Source: Terriglobales bacterium (GTDB lineage Bacteria; Acidobacteriota; Terriglobia; Terriglobales; Acidobacteriaceae). From it: 33,603 nucleotides of DNA. The notes beneath the pieces are model-generated. The model did no database searches. It was given only the letters and a program-made list of their open reading frames with translations, and was not told the DNA's origin. A program made the position numbers and the translations under genes. Each line of letters starts with the position of its first letter. The first letter of the stretch is position 1. This document shows positions 31,041-33,603 of this stretch, one piece after another. Location of the stretch: the NCBI GenBank assembly GCA_025451215.1, contig JANWKU010000020.1:1-33603 (forward strand). Reading direction: 5' to 3'.

Positions 31041-33602
31041 GTGGCCATTAAATTACGAATCCCGAGGAAACAGGACGGCACCGCGAGCACTGGGAAGCGT
31101 GCCTGGTCGCGCGATCCAATTCTAAAAATTGGCGTCGCTGTGTTTTTGGTCCTTGCGGTGTTAGGCGTCGCCTTTTTTTCCTATTTTTACGTCAAGTACG
31201 ACCACATTATTCAGGCCCGCTTCCAGAATCCAATATTCAGCAACTCAGCCAAAATTTATGCGCTTCCCCAGACGGTGCGCCTGGGGGAAGAAGTTTCTCC
31301 AAAGGAGATCGCGGCGGAACTTCGCGGCGCGGGTTATTCAGAAGTTGACGGCCAATCGCAACTGGGAACCTACCGTCTTATCAAAGATGGAATCGTAGTG
31401 TCTCCCGGCCCCCAGTCGTACCACAGCCCCGAACCCGCAACCATCCGCTTTACTGACGAAAAAGTTGCCAGCATCACCGGCAGGGCCGGGGACCTGCAGG
31501 CTTATGAACTCGAGCCCGTGATGATTACCTCCATGTTTGACGCGGGACGTTCCAAGCGTCAAGTGGTGAGGTATAACCAGATCCCCAAACTGATGGTGGA
31601 GGCCGTCGTCTCCATCGAGGACCGGAGATTTTTCGAGCATAGCGGAGTGAATTTCGTGCGCATGGCGGAGGTGGCATGGATTGATCTTGCCCACAAGCGA
31701 TATGCGCAGGGCAGTTCCACTCTGACGATGCAGCTCGCGCGCGGCTTCTTTCTTTCTCCAGAAAAAACCATTAAGCGCAAGCTGACGGAAATGTTGATTG
31801 CCGAGGAACTCGAACAGAAATTCAGCAAGGAACAGATATTCGAGCTGTACGCAAACTGGGTGGATCTGGGCCAGCGGGGATCGTTCACGATTAACGGCTT
31901 TGGGGAGGCGTCACAAGCGTATTTCAACAAAAATCTCAAAGACATTACTTTGCCCGAAGCGGCTTTGATAGCCGGGATTATTCAACGTCCGAGCTATTTG
32001 TCACCCTATCGGCACCCGGAACGCGCGCTAGAACGCCGCAACCTAGTGATTGAAAGCATGCTGGAGACTCATGCCATCACCAGGGAGCAAGCGGAAAAAG
32101 CAAAAGCCACACCATTAAAGCTTGCCCCTCCGAACGTCGAAGCCAGCGATGCGCCTTATTTTGTTGATTTAGTGCGGGACACGGTCGTCAGCAAGGTGAA
32201 CGAGCATGAGATGAACGATCAGCAATACCGCATCTACACGACGATTGATCCCAGCCTGCAAAAGGCCGCGGCCCAGGCTGTGGAAAGCGGCATGAAGCTG
32301 GTAGACCAGTTGGTGAAAAAACGCCGCACCAAACGCGTGCGCGTGGGCAAGAACAAATATGAAACTACAGTGGCGTCCGGTCCGGACGCGCAGGTCGCCC
32401 TGGTGGCAATGGATCCCCACACCGGCGAGGTACTGGCGTTGGTTGGTGGCCGAAATTATGCCTTCAGCCAGTTAGACCATGCCGTGGCGAGCCGCCCCAC
32501 GGGCTCCATTTTCAAGCCATTCGTTTATGCCGCTGCCATCAATACCGGCCTTGACGGAAGCAATCCAGTCTTTACTCCTGCCACCATGCTCGAGGACGAG
32601 CCCACTACCTTCACTTATGGCGACCAGATTTATGAGCCCCGGAATTATGAAGAAAAATATCTTGGTCAGGTAACTGCGCGTTATGCGCTTGCGCTTTCCT
32701 TGAACAATGCCACCGTGAAACTCGCGGAAGAAGTCGGCTATGAGAAAGTTGCCGACCTCGCCCGAGCGGCAGGAATCACATCAGTAAAACCTACTCCCGC
32801 AATGGCGCTTGGCTCCTATGACGCCACCCCACTGGAAATGGCCTCCGCATATACGGTCTTTTCCAATAGCGGAGTCAGGATCACACCTACACTGGTTAAC
32901 TCCGTCCGCACTGCGACTGGGGATTCCGTGCTGGATTTCCATTCTGAGCGAAAAGCCGTGCTCGATCCGCGAGTCGCTTACGTGATGACGAATATGCTGG
33001 AAGGCGTGCTCAATTTCGGCACCGCATACGGAGTTCGGGCTGGTGGGTTTACCGCGCCAGCCGCCGGCAAGACTGGCAGCTCTCACGACGGTTGGTTCGC
33101 CGGATACACCAGCAATTTATTGTGCATCGTTTGGGTCGGGTTTGATGACTATAGCGACCTCCATTTGAGCGGTTCGCAAACGGCCGCGCCCATCTGGGCC
33201 GAGTTCATGAAAAAGGCAATCGCCCTGCCTGAGTATTCCGATGTTAAGCCATTTACCCAGCCAAACGGCGTTGTGGATGTTCAACTCGACAAAGCGACCA
33301 ATCTTCTCGCGACCCCGGCCTGCCCTGACGACTACACAGTGGCTTTCCTTACCGGGACGGAGCCCGGCCAGACTTGCGATCAGCAGGGGGTGAAAGGTTT
33401 CTTTTCAAGGGTTTTCGGTCTTGGCACCCAAAAGCCCTTGCCTCCACCTGGACCTGGGCAGCAGCCTGCCGGCGTTCAAAGCAACGATCCGCAAAAGAAA
33501 AAAGGGATATTGGGCAAAATTGCGGATATCTTTAAAGACGACAAGTCATCTAACCCTTCATCCAAGCCCTCAAAGGACGGTGGGAATAACCCACCGCAAT
33601 AA
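31041..33602 (+). CDS. Class A penicillin-binding protein, PBP1B-like (transglycosylase/transpeptidase)
   Basis: A complete 853-aa bifunctional peptidoglycan synthase anchored in the inner membrane. Layout: cytoplasmic tail, helix about 28-50, a UB2H-like domain (about 65-155, KIYALPQTVRLGEEVSPKEI, as in PBP1B), GT51 transglycosylase with catalytic Glu193 in VSIEDRRFFEHSGV and SSTLTMQLARG, then the transpeptidase. Its motifs are Ser489-x-x-Lys492 (TGSIFKPF), Ser553-x-Asn555 (LSLNNATVK) and Lys677-Thr-Gly (AGKTGSS). The last 65 residues are a Pro/Gly/Lys-rich low-complexity tail. GTG 31041 starts MAIKLRIP; no strong ribosome site is visible. The stop is the last codon before the window end. 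Confidence 0.95.
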   Translation: MAIKLRIPRKQDGTASTGKRAWSRDPILKIGVAVFLVLAVLGVAFFSYFYVKYDHIIQARFQNPIFSNSAKIYALPQTVRLGEEVSPKEIAAELRGAGYSEVDGQSQLGTYRLIKDGIVVSPGPQSYHSPEPATIRFTDEKVASITGRAGDLQAYELEPVMITSMFDAGRSKRQVVRYNQIPKLMVEAVVSIEDRRFFEHSGVNFVRMAEVAWIDLAHKRYAQGSSTLTMQLARGFFLSPEKTIKRKLTEMLIAEELEQKFSKEQIFELYANWVDLGQRGSFTINGFGEASQAYFNKNLKDITLPEAALIAGIIQRPSYLSPYRHPERALERRNLVIESMLETHAITREQAEKAKATPLKLAPPNVEASDAPYFVDLVRDTVVSKVNEHEMNDQQYRIYTTIDPSLQKAAAQAVESGMKLVDQLVKKRRTKRVRVGKNKYETTVASGPDAQVALVAMDPHTGEVLALVGGRNYAFSQLDHAVASRPTGSIFKPFVYAAAINTGLDGSNPVFTPATMLEDEPTTFTYGDQIYEPRNYEEKYLGQVTARYALALSLNNATVKLAEEVGYEKVADLARAAGITSVKPTPAMALGSYDATPLEMASAYTVFSNSGVRITPTLVNSVRTATGDSVLDFHSERKAVLDPRVAYVMTNMLEGVLNFGTAYGVRAGGFTAPAAGKTGSSHDGWFAGYTSNLLCIVWVGFDDYSDLHLSGSQTAAPIWAEFMKKAIALPEYSDVKPFTQPNGVVDVQLDKATNLLATPACPDDYTVAFLTGTEPGQTCDQQGVKGFFSRVFGLGTQKPLPPPGPGQQPAGVQSNDPQKKKGILGKIADIFKDDKSSNPSSKPSKDGGNNPPQ

Positions 33603-33603
33603 C

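Overview
The window reads as chromosomal DNA of a soil-type Acidobacteriota (Koribacter/Acidobacteriales-like). This is inferred from moderately high GC, the mix of Tat-exported glycosidases with many two-component genes, TonB receptor/YfiR-type modules, a GxxExxY gene with the CACGGAGGCACGGAG-type repeat, and a leucine-degradation cluster. No tRNA, rRNA, CRISPR array, integrase or transposase was seen. About 26 protein genes account for most of the sequence.

Layout. 1-2200: the 3' end of valS, then nadC, a small DUF1272 zinc-ribbon-like protein, and about 330 bp that may hold gene remnants. 2202-8028 (minus): a tightly packed four-gene unit, transcribed as exported hypothetical protein, SBP_bac_5-type solute-binding protein, NtrY-like histidine kinase, NtrC/NtrX-type sigma-54 activator. 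8159-9750 (minus): an SPFH/prohibitin-like membrane protein and a 53-aa membrane protein, separated by a degenerate 14-bp tandem repeat. 9984-14950 (plus): a signalling operon with two receiver domains (apparently split by a one-base frameshift), a TonB-dependent receptor, a YfiR/DUF4154 periplasmic protein and a CHASE8-HAMP histidine kinase.

14981-19595: three exported carbohydrate-active enzymes (GH10 xylanase, GH28 polygalacturonase, and an alpha/alpha-barrel glycosidase) arranged around a divergent intergenic region, suggesting plant cell-wall use. 19639-20778 (minus): a PIG-V-like membrane mannosyltransferase. 20897-26686 (plus): a degradation operon with methylcrotonyl-CoA carboxylase beta, HMG-CoA lyase, methylglutaconyl-CoA hydratase-like protein, YbgC-like thioesterase and histidine ammonia-lyase. 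Several joints use 4-base ATGA/GTGA overlaps. It is interrupted by a GxxExxY gene that sits between 30-bp inverted repeats. 26754-33602 (plus): an ion channel, KdsD/KpsF isomerase, CPA2-type antiporter, a small membrane-anchored protein and a class A PBP.

The most notable structures are the inverted-repeat-bounded GxxExxY cassette inside the leucine operon, the TonB receptor/YfiR/CHASE8-kinase operon with its split tandem receiver, and the permease-less solute-binding protein translationally coupled to an NtrY/NtrC pair.
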